Positions 16,531 to 25,475 of a stretch of DNA of 36,010 nt are shown here, piece by piece. This stretch comes from Hydrotalea sp. (GTDB lineage: Bacteria > Bacteroidota > Bacteroidia > Chitinophagales > Chitinophagaceae). The stretch is taken from assembly GCA_027364735.1 (NCBI GenBank), contig DAHXOT010000042.1, forward strand, positions 1-36,010, written 5' to 3'. The position numbers and the translations under genes are program-made. How positions within the stretch are numbered: position 1 is the stretch's first letter; every line of letters starts with the position of its first letter. The notes under the pieces are model-generated. The model was given only the letters and a program-made list of their open reading frames with translations. It was not told where the DNA came from and searched no databases.

Positions 16531-17100
16531 ATGGATAAATTTGAAAATGATATTAAACAATGTATTGCTGTTTTAAAGGATGGAGGAACAATTTTATATC
16601 CAACCGATACTATATGGGGTATTGGTTGCGATGCAACAAATGAAAGTGCTATTGAAAAAATTATTCATCTAAAAAACCGTCCGGAAAATAAAAGTTTTGT
16701 AGTGTTAGTTGCTACCGAAAAGCAATTACTGCAGTATGTGGCATCATTAGATTTGGCAATATTTAATTACTTAGATACAGCGAAAAAACCAACCACAGTT
16801 ATTTATGACTATCCGGTTGGATTAGCACAAAATGCTTTATCCGAAAACGGATCTGTGGCAATACGCATTTGTAAAGATGAATTTTGCAAACATTTAATTA
16901 AGCGTTTTGGCAAACCAATTATTAGTACATCGGCAAATGTAAGTGGAGAATTATCGCCTTTAATGTTTAAACATATTTCGCAAAAAATTATAAAAGGCGT
17001 TAACTATGTTGTACAGCATCGGCAGACAGAGAATACTGCTACTCAAGCTTCTGCAATTATTAAATGGGAAAATGGCAATGCTGTGATTATTAGAGCTTAA
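16531..17100 (+). CDS. L-threonylcarbamoyladenylate synthase (Sua5/YciO/YrdC family)
   Basis: The protein makes threonylcarbamoyl-AMP from threonine, bicarbonate and ATP, the first step of the t6A37 modification of ANN-decoding tRNAs. It consists of the YrdC domain only (189 aa). Recognisable parts are LKDGGTILYPTDTIWGIGCDA near 15-35, the KNRPENKSFVVLV substrate-binding segment at 50-62, TVIYDY near 90 and the ISTSANVSGE signature near 130. It starts at ATG 16531 without a Shine-Dalgarno. It stands first in a plus-strand series that also contains Cca and MiaA, so several tRNA-processing enzymes are clustered here. Confidence 0.93.
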   Translation: MDKFENDIKQCIAVLKDGGTILYPTDTIWGIGCDATNESAIEKIIHLKNRPENKSFVVLVATEKQLLQYVASLDLAIFNYLDTAKKPTTVIYDYPVGLAQNALSENGSVAIRICKDEFCKHLIKRFGKPIISTSANVSGELSPLMFKHISQKIIKGVNYVVQHRQTENTATQASAIIKWENGNAVIIRA

Positions 17101-17188
17101 AATACTGAATATCACTTTTATTAATTTTTTTATATTTTTTATTTGTTTTTTAGTGTACAATATCTTATCTTCTCATTAACTTTTTTAC

Positions 17189-17398
17189 ATGGCAAAAGTT
17201 ATATTAGATGTTCCTGCCGAAAAAATGAAATCCTTTATTCAACTTGTAATTCAACTTGGGTTGGATAAACATACAATTGCTTCGGAAACTAAGGCAGAAA
17301 TGCCTAAAAAGAAATCTATTCGTCATTTTCATTCTTTTGCCGAAAAGTATTTATTATTCGATTGGGAGTTTTTTAGTAACGAACTTGAATTCGAATAA
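17189..17398 (+). CDS. Small hypothetical protein, 69 aa
   Basis: I do not recognise this family. The protein starts AKVILDVPAEKMKSFIQLVIQLGLDKH, a strand-helix pattern that resembles short beta-alpha elements used in toxin-antitoxin or ribbon-type proteins. After a Lys-rich linker (KKKSIRHFH) it ends in an acidic aromatic segment (LLFDWEFFSNELEFE). There is no signal or membrane segment, so it is cytosolic. The reading frame has the codon use of its neighbours and occupies the space between the Sua5-like gene and the GT9 gene exactly, ending 26 bp before the next ATG, so I consider it a real gene. No partner toxin is present. Confidence 0.68.
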   Translation: MAKVILDVPAEKMKSFIQLVIQLGLDKHTIASETKAEMPKKKSIRHFHSFAEKYLLFDWEFFSNELEFE

Positions 17399-17412
17399 TG
17401 CTAATTGTACAG

Positions 17413-17420
17413 TAGTTTTG
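17413..17420 (+). promoter_or_regulatory. -7 promoter element of the GT9 gene
   Basis: TAGTTTTG matches TAnnTTTG and ends only 4 nt before the ATG at 17425, implying a leaderless or near-leaderless mRNA. A -33 TTG at the consensus spacing is not seen (nearest is N25). Confidence 0.5.
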
Positions 17421-17424
17421 TATT

Positions 17425-18426
17425 ATGCAAAAAGTATTGGTTATTCAAACGGCATTTATAGGCGATGCGGTTTTAGCAACTGGGTTATTAGAAAAATTAT
17501 ACAGTTATTTTCCCGATGCACAAATCGATTATTTAATAAGAAAAGGGAATGAAGGATTATTTGTAAACCATCCTTTTATTAAAGAGTTATTAATTTGGAA
17601 TAAAAAGAGAAATAAATTCTTTCACTTACTATCCTTACTTTTTCGAATTCGAGCTAAAAAATATGATGCTGTAATTAATGTACAACGCTTTGCTTCAACA
17701 GGCTTTTTAACTGCTTTTTCGGGTGCTAAACAAAAAATAGGGTTCAATAAAAATCCTTTTAGTTTTTTATTTACACAATCGGTAGAACATATCATTAACA
17801 ACGAACCTCAATATTTGCATGAGATAGAACGTAATCATTTACTAATTAAAAATTTAACCAACAATATTCCGGCGAAGCCTAAATTATATCCAGGTGAAAA
17901 TGATTTTTTGTTTGTTGAAAAATATAAACCCAAAAATTATATATGCATTGCTCCTTCATCGGTTTGGTTTACCAAACAATTTCCGGCCAATAAATGGATT
18001 TCTTTTATACATAGTTTGCCCATTAGTTTGAATATTTATTTGTTAGGAGCTTCATCCGACTTTAATTTATGCGAAGAAATTTATTCTCAGTGTTCACATT
18101 TAAGTATTGATAATCTTGCAGGCAAATTAAATTTTTTACAATCTGTTGCATTAATGAAAGATGCATTAATGAACTATGTTAACGATTCTGCTCCCATGCA
18201 CTTTGCATCTGCGGTTAATGCTTCTGTTACAGCAATATATTGTAGTACGCTTCCGGCTTTTGGTTTTGGACCATTAAGTGATGAAAGTGTTATTATAGAA
18301 ACTACTGAAAAATTATTATGTAGGCCATGCGGCTTGCATGGTAAAAAGCAATGCCCTCAACTGCATTTTAATTGTGCCAATACAATTCAAAATGCACAAC
18401 TGTTAAATGCTTTAAACGATATGTAA
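17425..18426 (+). CDS. Glycosyltransferase family 9 (heptosyltransferase-like)
   Basis: A cytosolic, membrane-associated GT-B enzyme of the ADP-heptose:LPS heptosyltransferase group, likely working on lipopolysaccharide or another surface glycan. The N-terminus (VLVIQTAFIGDAVLATGLLEKL, residues 4-25) is the GT9 hallmark with the GD motif at 13-14. The second Rossmann half contains the IAPSSVWFTKQFPANKW donor-binding segment near 175-191, the NDSAPMHFASAV segment (about 253-264, the equivalent of the usual NDSGxxHLA) and a CGLHGKKQC..L.. tail with conserved cysteines. At 333 aa it is full length. It starts 26 bp after the 69-aa gene and has its own -7 box. Confidence 0.92.
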   Translation: MQKVLVIQTAFIGDAVLATGLLEKLYSYFPDAQIDYLIRKGNEGLFVNHPFIKELLIWNKKRNKFFHLLSLLFRIRAKKYDAVINVQRFASTGFLTAFSGAKQKIGFNKNPFSFLFTQSVEHIINNEPQYLHEIERNHLLIKNLTNNIPAKPKLYPGENDFLFVEKYKPKNYICIAPSSVWFTKQFPANKWISFIHSLPISLNIYLLGASSDFNLCEEIYSQCSHLSIDNLAGKLNFLQSVALMKDALMNYVNDSAPMHFASAVNASVTAIYCSTLPAFGFGPLSDESVIIETTEKLLCRPCGLHGKKQCPQLHFNCANTIQNAQLLNALNDM

Positions 18427-18483
18427 CCAATAAAATGATAGTTATTTATTTTTAATCATAATTTTTACTCATTGCTCTTTTAT

Positions 18484-18491
18484 TACATTTG
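18484..18491 (+). promoter_or_regulatory. -7 promoter element of cca
   Basis: TACATTTG matches TAnnTTTG and ends 5 nt before the cca ATG at 18497, so transcription would start at or next to the start codon. No -33 element at consensus distance is clear. Confidence 0.5.
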
Positions 18492-18496
18492 CAACA

Positions 18497-19912
18497 ATGC
18501 AAATTTCTTTAACAAATAAAGAACAATTTATCTTCAAAAAAATAGGCAAAGCTGCCGATGAGTTAAATGTAGCAGCATTTATTATAGGCGGTTTTGTGCG
18601 AGATAAAATTATTGGAAGAGCTTCTAAAGATGCCGATATTGTTTGTATAGGCAATGGTATTGAGTTAGCCAATAAAGTAGCAGAGAACTTGCACCCTCGG
18701 CCTGCAGTTACTGTATTTAAAAATTTTGGTACTGCCCAAATAAAATTACCGGATATAGAAATTGAATTTGTTGGAGCACGAAAAGAGAGCTATAATTTTA
18801 ATAGTCGTAAACCTTTTGTTGAGCCGGGGTCATTGGAAGATGATCAAAACAGAAGAGATTTTACAATTAATGCACTTGCTATTAGTTTGCATAAAAATAC
18901 GTATGGCCAATTAATTGATCCATTTAATGGAATAAAGGATATTGAAAATAAAATTATTCAAACACCATTAGATCCTTTACAAACTTTTAGTGATGATCCT
19001 TTAAGAATGATGCGAGCTATTCGATTTGCTGCACAACTTGATTTTAGAATTAGCGATACAACTTTTGCTGCAATTCAAAAAGATGCCGAACGAATTAAAA
19101 TTGTTTCGCAAGAAAGAATAACGGATGAATTGAATAAAATAATGCTTAGCCCTAAACCCTCTATAGGCTTAGATTTAATGAGTAAAAGCGGTTTGATGCA
19201 AATCATTCTTCCATCAATGATGGCTTTACATGGAGCAGAATACATGGATGGAAAAGGACATAAAGATAATTTTTATCATACACTTCAAGTAATTGATAAT
19301 ATTAGCAAAAATACCAACGATTTATTTTTGAGATGGGCAGCTTTATTACACGATATTGGAAAGCCTGCTACTAAAAGGTTTGAAAAAGGGAATGGATGGA
19401 CATTTCATGGCCATGAAGTAGTGGGTGCAAGAATGGTTCCTTCAATTTTTGCAAAAATGAAATTGCCATTGAATGAGAAAATGAAGTTTGTTCAAGAATT
19501 AGTGGCATTGCATTTGCGTCCAATAAGCTTAACCAAAGAAAATATAACCGATTCGGCAATAAGAAGGTTATTATTTGATGCCGGTGAAAATATAGATGCA
19601 TTAATGATACTTTGCGAAGCCGATATAACAAGTAAAAATCAGCAAAAAGTAAAAAAGTATTTACAAAATTTTGAATTGGTGCGAGAGAGAATGAAGAAAG
19701 TAGAAGAGAGTGATCAATTACGGAACTGGCAACCACCAATTACAGGAGAAATTATTATGCAAATTTTTAACTTAAAGCCTAGTCGAGAAGTGGGATATAT
19801 TAAAGATGCCATTCGCGAAGCAATTTTAGATGGCATTATTGAAAATAACTATCAAGCGGCACATCAATTTATGTTGCAAAAAGCTGCCGAATTAAACTTA
19901 TATCCTATTTAA
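18497..19912 (+). CDS. cca: CCA-adding tRNA nucleotidyltransferase with HD domain
   Basis: The enzyme adds or repairs the 3' CCA of tRNAs using CTP and ATP. The class II nucleotidyltransferase head has [19 protein letters not shown] (about residues 32-50) with the catalytic Dx[12 protein letters not shown] near 117-127 and the [14 protein letters not shown] segment near 165 are family motifs for base selection. A C-terminal HD domain ([11 protein letters not shown], about 278-288, and FHGHEVVGA) follows, with possible phosphohydrolase activity. The length of 471 aa fits the HD-containing subgroup of Bacteroidota. The enzyme is needed here because the tRNA at position 1-53 lacks an encoded CCA. 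Confidence 0.95.
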   Translation: MQISLTNKEQFIFKKIGKAADELNVAAFIIGGFVRDKIIGRASKDADIVCIGNGIELANKVAENLHPRPAVTVFKNFGTAQIKLPDIEIEFVGARKESYNFNSRKPFVEPGSLEDDQNRRDFTINALAISLHKNTYGQLIDPFNGIKDIENKIIQTPLDPLQTFSDDPLRMMRAIRFAAQLDFRISDTTFAAIQKDAERIKIVSQERITDELNKIMLSPKPSIGLDLMSKSGLMQIILPSMMALHGAEYMDGKGHKDNFYHTLQVIDNISKNTNDLFLRWAALLHDIGKPATKRFEKGNGWTFHGHEVVGARMVPSIFAKMKLPLNEKMKFVQELVALHLRPISLTKENITDSAIRRLLFDAGENIDALMILCEADITSKNQQKVKKYLQNFELVRERMKKVEESDQLRNWQPPITGEIIMQIFNLKPSREVGYIKDAIREAILDGIIENNYQAAHQFMLQKAAELNLYPI

Positions 19913-19996
19913 ATTGTTTTTTGTTTCTTTGAAATAAAACTAAGTAATTTATTTTCTAAGAAAGTGTAATATCATTCATTATAAATTATAAATAGA

Positions 19997-20563
19997 ATGG
20001 CCATTTTAAAATTTAGAGTTTATTTAGAAGAAGATGATGCGGTGTATAGAGATATTATTATTAAGCACAAACAAACATTTGCCGATTTTCATTTTGCAAT
20101 TTTAAAAGCTTATGAATTTGATTCAAAACATCAGGCAACTTTTTATAGAAGTAATGATAATTGGCAACGTGGGCGAGAAATTAGTTTTGAAAAATATAAT
20201 AAAGCTTATGCGGCTGATCCATTAATAATGTTGGAAACAACTATTGGCAGCGAAATTTTAAATACAGATCAAAAGTTTGTTTACGTATATGATTTTCAAA
20301 AAAACTGGATTTTTTTAATTGTATTAATTAATGTTAGTAAGGAAGAAAACCCCAAAGCAGATTATCCATCAGTAACCAGAAAAGAAGGTATTGGTCCGCA
20401 GCAGTATGGAACAAGAAGTTTATTAGGAGATAAGTTTACCGATATTGAAGAGAAGTACGATTTAAAAGAAGCTGCAGAAGGTTTTGGTGAAGAAGGCGAA
20501 GAAGGTGAAGAAGAAGAAAATAAAGAAAACTTCGATGAAAATGAAACACAAGAAGATTTTTAA
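19997..20563 (+). CDS. Plasmid pRiA4b ORF-3-like (IS1096 passenger TnpR) family protein with acidic tail
   Basis: Residues 1-140 or so form the pRiA4b ORF3-like fold (PF07929 type), seen as FRVYLEEDDAVYRDIIIKHKQTFADFHFAILKAYEFD at the start and a KFVYVYDFQKNW strand near 92-103. In other contexts relatives were named as insertion-sequence passengers, but here there is no transposase or inverted repeat and the gene sits between cca and miaA like a housekeeping gene. From about 160 to 188 the protein is almost only Glu, Asp, Gly and Asn, a low-complexity acidic tail encoded by GAA-rich DNA (about 20480-20560). Function is unknown; the tail could bind a basic partner or RNA-binding protein. Confidence 0.85.
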   Translation: MAILKFRVYLEEDDAVYRDIIIKHKQTFADFHFAILKAYEFDSKHQATFYRSNDNWQRGREISFEKYNKAYAADPLIMLETTIGSEILNTDQKFVYVYDFQKNWIFLIVLINVSKEENPKADYPSVTRKEGIGPQQYGTRSLLGDKFTDIEEKYDLKEAAEGFGEEGEEGEEEENKENFDENETQEDF

Positions 20564-20598
20564 TTCATAAAAAATTATTTAAACCTTTTAATACGAGT

Positions 20599-21510
20599 AT
20601 AAAATTAAAAACTGTTTTTGTTGTTGTGGGTCCAACGGCTGTTGGCAAAACCGCATTTGCTATTCAACTTGCTCATGCGTTACAAACAAAAATTATATCT
20701 GCCGATTCAAGGCAATGTTATCGCGAATTAAATATTGGAGTGGCCAAACCCAATGATAAAGAGTTGAACGAAGTGTATCATTATTTTATTAATTCTCATT
20801 CAATTTTAGAAGAGTTACATGTTCGAAGCTTTGAACAATATGCATTGCAGGCGGTTAATGAAATATTTCAAAACAGCGATGTTGCAGTAATGGTAGGCGG
20901 AACCGGTTTGTATATAAAAACTTTTTGTGAAGGAATAGATGAAATACCGGCTATCAATAATGATGTTAGAAGCAATATTATTGATAAATACAATCAATTG
21001 GGTTTAACATGGCTACAAGAGGAAGTTAAACAGAAAGATCCGGCATTCTGGCAAGTTGCAGAGCAACAAAATCCTCAAAGATTAATCCGGGCATTAGAAA
21101 TAAAAGCTCAAACAGGAAATTCTATTCTAGATTATAGAAATAGAAAAATGGTTGATAGAGATTTTAATATTGTGAAGATTGGCTTGGAATTGCCAAGAGA
21201 AATTTTATATACAAGAATTAATAATAGGGTAGAGCTGATGATGCAATTGGGCTTATTAGAAGAGGCTGCTTCTTTAGTAGCATATAAAAAATTAAATGCG
21301 TTACAAACAGTAGGATATAAAGAGCTGTTCGATTATTTTGAAGGAAGTATTACTTTAGTAAAAGCAGTTGATTTAATTAAACAAAATTCGAGGCATTATG
21401 CCAAACGACAATTAACTTGGTTTAAAAAAGATAGAGCCATAACATGGTTTAATGCCGATTTGAATAATTTGTTACAACAAGTGTTGCTACATTTTGATAT
21501 TAAAATTTAA
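20599..21510 (+). CDS. miaA: tRNA dimethylallyltransferase MiaA, start codon unusual
   Basis: MiaA transfers dimethylallyl from DMAPP to A37 of tRNAs reading UNN codons, using a product of IspH. Visible parts are the Walker A GPTAVGKT, ADSRQCYRELNIGVAKP, the GGTGLYIKTFCEG segment, and NPQRLIRALEI followed by the C-terminal RHYAKRQLTWF motif. The first standard start in frame is GTG at 20626, but this begins one residue before the P-loop and removes the first beta-strand. Upstream the frame is open and reads KLKTVFVVVGPT, ideal for strand one. I therefore set the start at ATA 20599; ATT at 20563, overlapping the preceding stop TAA, is the other option. With GTG the protein has 294 aa. The 3' end overlaps the convergent FadL-like gene by 11 bp. 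Confidence 0.8.
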   Translation: MKLKTVFVVVGPTAVGKTAFAIQLAHALQTKIISADSRQCYRELNIGVAKPNDKELNEVYHYFINSHSILEELHVRSFEQYALQAVNEIFQNSDVAVMVGGTGLYIKTFCEGIDEIPAINNDVRSNIIDKYNQLGLTWLQEEVKQKDPAFWQVAEQQNPQRLIRALEIKAQTGNSILDYRNRKMVDRDFNIVKIGLELPREILYTRINNRVELMMQLGLLEEAASLVAYKKLNALQTVGYKELFDYFEGSITLVKAVDLIKQNSRHYAKRQLTWFKKDRAITWFNADLNNLLQQVLLHFDIKI

Positions 21511-23044
21511 CTCCAAAAGTTAGTATTAAATTGCCCATATTATTTTTAATAACTGCAAAAGTATTTTTAACGTCATTTAATCTATAGGGAAAATTTGCAT
21601 CTTGGGCAATGGTATAAGTATAAGCCATATCTATAAATATTCCACGATTCCTATAGCCTAAGCCACCACTAAATATAGTTCTATTGGCTTTTAAGCTATT
21701 ATCGGCATAAGGGCTACCATAAAATGCTGCTCCTAATCGTACCATAAAAGGATCAAATTTTAGTTCTCCTCCCAATCTCATATTTATATTGCCTTTATAG
21801 TTAGTTTTTATAGTGGCATTTACCATATCATAATAACTAACTAATCCTAAATTACTTTGATCTTGTGCAGAATATTTTGCTGCTTTATAATCAACATATT
21901 CAATATCTGCTGTAACAAATCCTTTTTGGCTTTTTACATCTTCTACTTCACCTAAAACATAACTTGCACTAATGATGGCTCGCCAAGGAGTTAATAAGTT
22001 ATAATTTCGTACTCCTGGATTACCATTGTTTAAGTTATCACTGTTTTCACTTTTAGTGCCGGCATATCCTTCGGTGTTGGCAATAATGGAAGATCTTATT
22101 TCATCTTTAAAATTAATAAGTTGCGGTGTATGTACTGCCAACCCCACTCGCCACGATTCAGTTGGTTTAAATATTGCGCCTAATTTTAACCCTATTCCCA
22201 CACCCGATGAATTAAAAGTTTCGTTATAAGTGAAGTAAGAAAAGTTATTATTCGGATTATTTGTTGCATCTTTTTCAGTATAGCTAAAAATTCTGTGATA
22301 GGATATAATGGGTATAGTTAAACTTGCGCCCATATATAATTTATCTTTTTTATTTCCTGCAATGCTTAAAGCAACTTCGTTATATCCTCCTTTTGTATCT
22401 GAATTATAGGTTTGGTTTACGCCTGAAGACGTATTTGTTACAGAAGATACGGGTACCAAACTTTTATATCCAATTTGGCCATTTACCAAGGCGGTATCAA
22501 TTAAAAATGTTCTAAAAGCTAAAGATGATCCGAAAATATAGTTACTTAATGCGGCATTGGTATCGGCTCTGTCTCTGGTTAATTCTTCTAAATATTTTTC
22601 GGTGAAAGAAGAATAATCGTTATAGCCACTATATTGGATATGATTGTTGTAATTGGCTAATTGATTATAAGAAATAGAGAAAGCATAGCTAGCCCAACTT
22701 CCTGCATATTTGGGTACTCCACCAAATACAAAACCAATGGGGCCTGTAATAAAACTATTGTTTTTGGTAGCTGTGTCTGTACCTCGATAGTTGGCTTTAT
22801 TTTTATTAAAGTTGAATGAAGGAGTAAAAACAAATTCTCTTGTTTTATATAAGCCAATACCAGCAGGATTAACGTTGGCAGCAGAAATATCTCCACCTAA
22901 CGAGCCCATTGCTCCGCCCGTTGCCATATTTCTGGCAGTTCCGTTTTGTGTAAAGAATGCCGAGCGTAAAGCATCATCGGGTTCTTGGGCAAGAATAGGT
23001 TGATAAGCAATGATGCTTATAAGAAAAAAATGCAGCCTTTTCAT
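21500..23044 (-). CDS. OmpP1/FadL family outer-membrane protein
   Basis: A 514-aa outer-membrane beta-barrel of the FadL/TodX type, which carries hydrophobic compounds across the outer membrane. A signal peptide covers about residues 1-19 (ending ILAQ). The N-terminal hatch segment shows the family pattern GTARNMATGGAMGSLGGDISAANVNPAGIGLY at about 35-66. The rest alternates as transmembrane strands, with several Asn/Thr-rich loops, and ends in the aromatic-terminated strand LILTFGVKF as outer-membrane proteins do for BAM recognition. Together with the lipoprotein at 23094 and ProS it forms a block whose gene order I believe recurs in Bacteroidota. The stop codon lies inside the miaA 3' end. 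Confidence 0.9.
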   Translation of the reverse strand: MKRLHFFLISIIAYQPILAQEPDDALRSAFFTQNGTARNMATGGAMGSLGGDISAANVNPAGIGLYKTREFVFTPSFNFNKNKANYRGTDTATKNNSFITGPIGFVFGGVPKYAGSWASYAFSISYNQLANYNNHIQYSGYNDYSSFTEKYLEELTRDRADTNAALSNYIFGSSLAFRTFLIDTALVNGQIGYKSLVPVSSVTNTSSGVNQTYNSDTKGGYNEVALSIAGNKKDKLYMGASLTIPIISYHRIFSYTEKDATNNPNNNFSYFTYNETFNSSGVGIGLKLGAIFKPTESWRVGLAVHTPQLINFKDEIRSSIIANTEGYAGTKSENSDNLNNGNPGVRNYNLLTPWRAIISASYVLGEVEDVKSQKGFVTADIEYVDYKAAKYSAQDQSNLGLVSYYDMVNATIKTNYKGNINMRLGGELKFDPFMVRLGAAFYGSPYADNSLKANRTIFSGGLGYRNRGIFIDMAYTYTIAQDANFPYRLNDVKNTFAVIKNNMGNLILTFGVKF

Positions 23045-23093
23045 TTGGAAATTTTATCAAATTTTTTTTGGCTAGTCTATGCAATTTTTAAAA

Positions 23094-23810
23094 TTAATTT
23101 CTACTACCGCGGCCTCCACCGCTACTAGTACCCTTACTGCTAAATCCGCCACTTAATCCACCAGCACTACTACTTGTATTTGAATAGCCACCCTGAGAAA
23201 CTCTAACCGGGTTACTCCAATTTTGAGTACCTGCATTATTGTAATAGGTATTTCTATAATAGCTATTATCTCCTCTGCTATTATAATTATTATAGCCATT
23301 TCTACCGGAATACGAACCATTAGTTGGAGGCACATAATAAGAATAACCTTCTCTATTGTTGGTTGTATTGTACGATCTATTATTGTATGCTGATATATTA
23401 CTTCCGCTGGAATAATTGATAGTAGAAAAAACCGGATTTTTATATCCTGCTGTTATAAATACCGGATTATAAAACCCTCCCCATATTGGAGTATATAGCG
23501 GATTATAAAAATAACTATAGTAAGGTGAATACAAATAATCATAATTCATGTTAAAAGCATACCTACTATCATACCAATAGCTATAATCATCTAATGGGCT
23601 CCAAAGGGTATAATTTTGAGCTTTTAATCGTAAATATCTATCATCATTGCTACTAATGTATTCTTGATATTGATCTTGAGATCTTGTTAACATTTCTTTT
23701 CCCGGAGAAAAATATACATCATCCGGAGTTTGACTTGCTTTATATGCCGAACAACTTGTAATTAAAAAAGTAGCTGTAAAAGCAAAAATCACTAAGATTG
23801 AATTTTTCAT
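23094..23810 (-). CDS. Tyr/Asn/Gly/Ser-rich lipoprotein
   Basis: A 238-aa exported protein. Its signal peptide ends in lipobox ITS|C with lipidated Cys20. A short conserved part follows, QTPDDVYFSPGKEML and DDRYLRLKAQ, of a type I associate with lipoproteins next to ProS in Bacteroidota. From about residue 65 on the sequence is low complexity: Tyr/Asn/Ser/Pro-rich segments (YSPYYSYFYNPLYTPIWGGFYNP) and a C-terminal Gly/Ser tail (SGGGRGSRN). No enzyme motif is visible. It is probably periplasmic or surface-anchored and could be a structural or adhesive component. It is followed by the FadL-like gene 49 bp downstream on the same strand and is divergent from proS. Confidence 0.82.
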   Translation of the reverse strand: MKNSILVIFAFTATFLITSCSAYKASQTPDDVYFSPGKEMLTRSQDQYQEYISSNDDRYLRLKAQNYTLWSPLDDYSYWYDSRYAFNMNYDYLYSPYYSYFYNPLYTPIWGGFYNPVFITAGYKNPVFSTINYSSGSNISAYNNRSYNTTNNREGYSYYVPPTNGSYSGRNGYNNYNSRGDNSYYRNTYYNNAGTQNWSNPVRVSQGGYSNTSSSAGGLSGGFSSKGTSSGGGRGSRN

Positions 23811-23848
23811 GATTTTAGTTTTGACGGGTGATTTAGTATGAAGTTACC

Positions 23849-23856
23849 TACATTTG
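23849..23856 (+). promoter_or_regulatory. Candidate -7 element of proS
   Basis: TACATTTG matches TAnnTTTG. The nearest upstream TTTG (23820-23823) is at N25, longer than ideal, and the implied leader to the proS ATG is about 90 nt, so the assignment is tentative. Confidence 0.35.
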
Positions 23857-23887
23857 CCACATTATGCAATTTCATTTATAATTGTAT

Positions 23888-23895
23888 CAAATATA
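23888..23895 (-). promoter_or_regulatory. Candidate -7 element of the lipoprotein/FadL-like genes
   Basis: On the minus strand this reads TATATTTG, an exact TAnnTTTG match, about 77 bp upstream of the lipoprotein ATG at 23810. The two divergent -7 boxes would make the proS and lipoprotein transcripts overlap at their 5' ends. Confidence 0.35.
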
Positions 23896-23951
23896 TTGCC
23901 AAGATATTTAAATTTATTTAATCTGAATAGAATCGTTTAACTTTTTTTAGT

Positions 23952-25430
23952 ATGAGCAAGGAAATTACATCACGAAGTCAAGATTATTCACAATGGTATA
24001 ACGATATTGTAATAAAAGCCGGATTAGCCGATTATAGTGCTGTTCGCGGTTGTATGGTTATTAAACCCTATGGCTTTGGCTTATGGGAAAATATGCGAGA
24101 TGCTTTAGATAAAATGTTTAAAGAAACCGGTCATGTAAATGCTTATTTCCCATTATTTGTTCCCAAAAGTTTATTTGAGGCCGAAGAAAAAAATGCCGAG
24201 GGCTTTGCAAAAGAATGTGCCGTTGTTACTCATTATCGGTTAAAAGCCGATCCGGATAATAAAGGAAAACTAATTGTTGATGCTGAAGCTAAATTAGAAG
24301 AAGAGTTAATTGTTCGTCCTACAAGCGAGGCAATTATTTGGAATACTTATAGAGATTGGATTCAATCTTATCGCGACCTTCCAATATTGGTAAATCAATG
24401 GGCTAATGTGGTTCGATGGGAAATGAGAACAAGACTTTTTTTACGCACTGCCGAATTTTTATGGCAAGAAGGGCATACTGCACATGCTACCAAAGAAGAG
24501 GCAATTGCTGAAACAAAAAAAATGTTAGAAGTATATGCCGATTTTGTTGAAAATTGGATGGCATTACCGGTAATTAAAGGCATAAAAACACCTAATGAAA
24601 GATTTGCAGGAGCCGAAGATACTTATTGTATTGAAGCCTTAATGCAAGATGGTAAAGCATTACAGGCAGGAACATCGCATTTTCTCGGACAAAATTTTGC
24701 CAAAGCTTTTAATGTTAAGTTTAGTGATAAAGACAATAAATTAGAATATGTTTGGGCAACCAGTTGGGGTGTTAGTACCCGTTTAATTGGTGCATTAGTA
24801 ATGGCTCATAGCGATGATGATGGATTAGTTCTTCCTCCTAAAATTGCACCACTTCAAGTGGTAATTGTGCCTATTTATAAGGGCGAAGAGCAAAAAACAT
24901 TAATTAATGATAAGGTAAAAAATATTGTTTCTGAACTTAAAGCAAATGGTATTTCTGTAAAATATGATGATAGCGATAATGCACGTCCGGGCTGGAAATT
25001 TGCACAATATGAGCTACAAGGTGTTCCGGTTCGTTTGGCCATTGGTGCAAGAGATTTGGAAGCTAATGTTATAGAAGTAGCAAGGCGCGATACTAAAGAA
25101 AAAAAATCGGTTAGTATAGATGGCATTGGTTCTTATATTCAAACACTACTTAACGAAATTCAGCAAAATATTTATAACAGAGCCAAAGCCTTTCAACAGG
25201 CACATATTACAACAGCAAATAATTGGGATGAGTTTATACAAAGTTTAGATGAACATACCGGCTTTGTTTCGGCACATTGGGATGGTACACCCGAAACCGA
25301 AGAGAAAATTAAAGAACTATCAAAAGCAACTATTCGCTGTATTCCATTAGATAATGTACAAGAAGAGGGTAAATGTATTTTAACAGGCAAACCTTCTTCT
25401 CAAAGAGTTTTATTTGCAAGAGCCTATTAA
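23952..25430 (+). CDS. proS: Prolyl-tRNA synthetase (archaeal/eukaryotic-type, no editing insertion)
   Basis: ProS charges tRNA-Pro. This 492-aa class II enzyme is of the ProS type that lacks the INS editing domain found in E. coli. Motif 1 lies around [32 protein letters not shown] (about 37-70), motif 2 around [40 protein letters not shown] (about 119-158) and motif 3 around [25 protein letters not shown] (about 272-297). The anticodon-binding domain starts near 300 ([14 protein letters not shown]), and the C-terminal extension with [13 protein letters not shown] and a terminal Tyr is typical of the group. The start at ATG 23952 fits family N-termini. Confidence 0.96.
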   Translation: MSKEITSRSQDYSQWYNDIVIKAGLADYSAVRGCMVIKPYGFGLWENMRDALDKMFKETGHVNAYFPLFVPKSLFEAEEKNAEGFAKECAVVTHYRLKADPDNKGKLIVDAEAKLEEELIVRPTSEAIIWNTYRDWIQSYRDLPILVNQWANVVRWEMRTRLFLRTAEFLWQEGHTAHATKEEAIAETKKMLEVYADFVENWMALPVIKGIKTPNERFAGAEDTYCIEALMQDGKALQAGTSHFLGQNFAKAFNVKFSDKDNKLEYVWATSWGVSTRLIGALVMAHSDDDGLVLPPKIAPLQVVIVPIYKGEEQKTLINDKVKNIVSELKANGISVKYDDSDNARPGWKFAQYELQGVPVRLAIGARDLEANVIEVARRDTKEKKSVSIDGIGSYIQTLLNEIQQNIYNRAKAFQQAHITTANNWDEFIQSLDEHTGFVSAHWDGTPETEEKIKELSKATIRCIPLDNVQEEGKCILTGKPSSQRVLFARAY

Positions 25431-25475
25431 ACAAAAGTTAATACTTTAAAACAGTATTGCTGGTATTTTCGGTAG

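Noticed and set aside
19997-20563. Insertion-sequence remnant suggested by the IS1096-passenger family name
   Set aside because: No transposase, terminal inverted repeats or target duplication are visible, and the gene is intact amid core genes.
25440-25458. Hairpin AATACT/AGTATT after proS
   Set aside because: Only six mostly A/T pairs and no T tract; too weak to call a terminator.
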